Of a stretch of DNA of 64,000 bases, positions 61,201 through 64,000 are shown piece by piece; within the stretch, counting starts at the first letter, position 1, and every line of letters begins with the position of its first letter. Below the pieces are notes generated by a model. It did no database searches, was not told the origin of the DNA, and saw only the letters and a list, made by a program, of their open reading frames with translations. Source of the DNA: Syncephalis plumigaleata (Eukaryota; Zoopagomycota; Zoopagomycetes; Zoopagales; Piptocephalidaceae); NCBI GenBank assembly GCA_025201365.1, contig JAIXMF010000004.1:186001-250000 (forward strand), given 5' to 3'. The translations under genes and the position numbers were made by a program.

Positions 61201-61858
61201 GAACGACCAGGATCTTCTCCTGTAGCGCTAGCCAAATGAACTTGAAAATGGATTTCATCTTATGTTCAGGCAGTCTGTTGGCACCGTAGACACGAACTCG
61301 ATTCTCGAGATCGGAACACTGCTCGGCTTCGGACTTGGCGGCCGACCCTTTAGAGGCGGTGGAACGCACGGAACGCATAGTGCCAGTACGTGGCATAGGA
61401 CGGACATCGGCGAGACCATATTCAAGATGCGAGTTGAGACCTTGAGCAATGCCTTCAACACCGCCAAACGCCTCGAGATGTTCGAACGTCCTAGTGTCGA
61501 TAATTGAACGCAACTGAGAACATGTATATTTGAATGGCTTAGGGTTTGGCTCGTCATCCTTAGGGGGTGGTATACCCGTGTCGGCAATGACTACCGTCTT
61601 CTTTATCGAAGTAGTTGACGGGTTATTATCGGCCGGCATAATTTGATTTGCACCGGACGATCGCGTCTCTGAATGTACCATTGATGGCGGTACATTATTG
61701 CTATCCGCGATATTAGTGTTGTTGTTGGCGTTGTTGTTATGAGCCAGTTCACTTTGTTGACTACTCGAGCTCTCCATTTCTATTTCCTCGACTGTGGTGA
61801 CCACCTCGGTATGCACCACAGCTGGTTGTGGCTGATTGGGATCCGTAGGACCCGACAT
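58244..61858 (-). CDS. PMCA/PMC1-type calcium-transporting P-type ATPase
   Basis: A 1204-residue P2B ATPase that exports cytosolic Ca2+ into the vacuole or out of the cell, encoded without introns, unlike most genes here. The N-terminus is Gln/Asn/Ser-rich. M1-M2 lie near residues 205-270 ([40 protein letters not shown]). The actuator has TGES ([13 protein letters not shown]) and M4 has [14 protein letters not shown] with the ion-binding Glu. The phosphorylation site is [12 protein letters not shown], nucleotide binding includes [10 protein letters not shown], and the hinge is [21 protein letters not shown]. M5-M10 occupy residues 850-1120 (including [21 protein letters not shown]). The C-terminal tail is short for a calmodulin-regulated plant/animal pump and fits fungal PMC1. 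Confidence 0.95.
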   Translation of the reverse strand: [1204 protein letters not shown]

Positions 61859-64000
61859 GCTAACAATTGTAGGCTATACCAACTGAATGAAAGAATAAAG
61901 GAGAAGATAAATGCAACGCAGCAAGTATCGGGACGAACCAGGCTGAATTATGAACGATTATCTAGATAATGCTAGTTGTATGAACGGAATGGTGCGATAA
62001 ATGTCGTGGTAACACAAATACACGTATCACACGATACAAAGGCAGTTAGGAGTGAGAGATAGATAGATAGATAAATAGCAATCCACAAATAGAGTGTCAA
62101 TAGTAGTCGGATGACAAGCTAGAACGTTGCAATGAGCAAGTGGAAAGGGGAGCGTGCTAAGAAAGAAGAAGAACAAGAACGAGAAATGTGATAGCCGAGC
62201 TGGATAAAGACTGCAGCACCGCAAAAGCAGGTGATTGGCCAGCAATAATAAAGAGTACGGCAATAAGATTAATAACAATAGTAATAGTAATAATAATAAT
62301 AAAGAGTATAACGGTGACAAAAATCAGTAGAGTTATAAGGAGTGAGTGAGAGAGAAAGAAGGGCAATGATATTTTGTTTATGTTTGTTTATAGCAGTAAG
62401 AAACAGGTTAGTTCGGCATTGGGCAGTCTAGGAGCAGAACACACTTGCCTAAATTAGTTGTTATACGCCTATGATGCGGATACGGGCCACACACATGCAC
62501 ACGAATACTAGAGTGGATAAACCAGCAAAGGATGTATGTTTGATGTCGTGTATCAACTCAAAATAACGACGAAAAAAGAAAATATCACTCGAGGAAAGGA
62601 ATAAACGTTCGTATCTACTACTACTACTAATAAAAAACTACTGCAACTAATGATGATAATACGACTGCTACTACTACTACTATTGATCGATAAGGTACGA
62701 TTATTAGTATGTAGACCAAGTAGGCAAAGTAACTAAATAAAAACTAGCCAAATCTTGTTGCAGCAATAAGTTATGCGTGGTGTAGGTTAGAAAAGAAATA
62801 CGGGAAATGCCCACAATAGATAGAGGGAGACAGAAGGAGAGAGAGAGCGAGTATAAATATATGCACGTCAATGAACACGCATATACGCTCAACTCACTAA
62901 TGCTTCAATACGTATACACAACTATATTATGCTATGGAAGCACTAGAGGCAAGTGAAGGGAAGAAGAAAAGGAAAAGAGACGTGCCGCGTATATGTTAGA
63001 AAAAAGTACTAAACAAGTGGAGCACTTGGCCAAGAAGTGTGCAATAATTGACTGGGCGGCAACTCCAAATACAAAGACCGACGTAACAGAAACAGGAAAG
63101 TAACGAGTACGAGAACGTGTGAGGTGTAGAACTAAAAGGAGATGGGATACGATGATAGTGAACGAGGAGTGCAAGCTATAGTAGTAAAGAAGAAATGATA
63201 CTAGCAAGCAAGCACACACACACGTAGTAAGAATAAGAAATAGATAGGAATTGCTACTTAATGAACAACAATAATGCGACCGTATAGATAGTGTAAAGTA
63301 AACAAGTAGGTCAATGTCAAGAAGAGTAGGTTGCTTTTAAACTAATGGATAAGACATTTGATCATTATCATCATTCCATTATCATATTCTTTGCAAACCA
63401 ATGTGTATGCATGTGTGTGTGTGTGGGCATGGCTTTGTGGATTTCTAAAGAGAGATTCGAGTAAACGAGACAGAGACAAATCAGCAAATGACTGACATAG
63501 ACACAAATTAACATGGAATGGATTGATAGCACATTCTATTTAGATTGTTCCATCGAAATCCCACTTCTTTTTAGTCCTGTACTTATCATTCTTCCATACA
63601 CGTCCACGAGACACCCATTGTGAATAGACGGGAAATGCTCGTCAACTCCGAGAAAGGCTGATCTTTCCATCCAACAAAAAAACCATAGTATTTTCACGTA
63701 TGCTTACTACTACTACTATTACTATTTAGTCTCCGTCTAATTTTTATAACCGATGATGTTGAACACACATCCACTCGTAAGAGATATGTAACAAATGATT
63801 ATCTTATATAATAACAGGCATGTTTCAATCTATTTAATAAGAAGAATACTAATAGGAAAACCATTTTGCATAAGAACGCATATGACATGTACAACAGCAA
63901 ATAGGCTGGCTATTTTTAGTAAAGAAAAGAATTCGATCAATTGTAATCATGTCATCATTGGCAATAATTCACGAGATAATTAATTAGCTAGTTAGTAACT
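61859..64000. other. Upstream and intergenic region to window end
   Basis: 2.1 kb without a supportable gene. It holds GATA-rich and (TAA)n tracts (62055-62075, 62275-62305), (CTA)n near 62616-62680 and a (TG)n run at 63410-63425. It contains the promoter and leader of the Ca2+ ATPase. No tRNA was recognised by eye. Confidence 0.5.

Noticed and set aside
58368-61587. Many ORFs opposite the calcium ATPase
   Set aside because: Other-frame shadows of one long conserved coding sequence.

Overview
The window looks like nuclear DNA from an early-diverging (non-Dikarya) fungus. Genes are dense and on both strands. They carry short introns with GTAAGT-type donors, and typical fungal housekeeping families are present (Seb1/Nrd1, DPP1-type phosphatase, PMC1-type Ca2+ pump). 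It also has families that yeasts have lost (PUF60-like UHM protein, dynactin p62, a LEUNIG-type LisH-WD40 corepressor). The lineage is inferred from gene content and architecture only.

Layout. 1-3270: an element with long (about 0.9 kb) terminal inverted repeats, carrying an F-box-like coding fragment. 3605-4362: the 3' part of a PUF60-like splicing factor directly beside it. 5299-6379: histidine phosphatase. 6759-12391 (-): LisH/Q-rich/WD40 corepressor. 13725-15248 (-): adenosine kinase. 15500-17957 (-): Seb1/Nrd1. 18155-19297 (-): SLX1 nuclease. 19503-21258 (-) and 21386-22126 (+): divergent mitochondrial Sel1-repeat protein and ribosomal protein bL19m. 22215-23254 (-): lipase-like hydrolase. 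23604-26524 (-): large F-box-like low-complexity protein. 28060-29168 (-): RsfS/Iojap protein. 29275-32674: a 3.4-kb island bounded by near-identical 37-bp direct repeats, holding a signal-peptide gene, a transposase-like relic and a lone inverted-repeat arm. 32892-35348 (-): CCR4/Angel-type nuclease. 37877-38939 (-): PAP2 phosphatase. 39456-40853 (-): mitochondrial-carrier-family protein, divergent from dynactin p62 (41332-43565). 43846-45141 (-): branched-chain aminotransferase. 45452-46658 (-): FMP32/DUF1640 protein. 46700-53720: a transposon nest with two head-to-head relics and an apparently whole, very young Ty3/Gypsy element. 53763-54863: sepiapterin-reductase-like SDR. 54923-56111 (-): 3-hydroxyacyl-CoA dehydrogenase. 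57147-57878: orphan ORF. 58244-61858 (-): single-exon P-type Ca2+ ATPase. The rest is intergenic.

The host genes do not form one pathway. Several are mitochondrial (bL19m, Sel1 protein, RsfS, FMP32, HADH, probably BCAT) and several act in RNA metabolism (PUF60-like, Seb1, CCR4-like).

The main oddities are: (1) a family of relics ending in a WNRD-type motif, suggestive of TnpB/Fanzor nucleases, in at least three copies; (2) the 3.4-kb island with its secreted-protein gene; (3) about fourteen one-base frame breaks, nearly all at short homopolymers, confined to genes left of about 35 kb, while eight host genes to the right have none.
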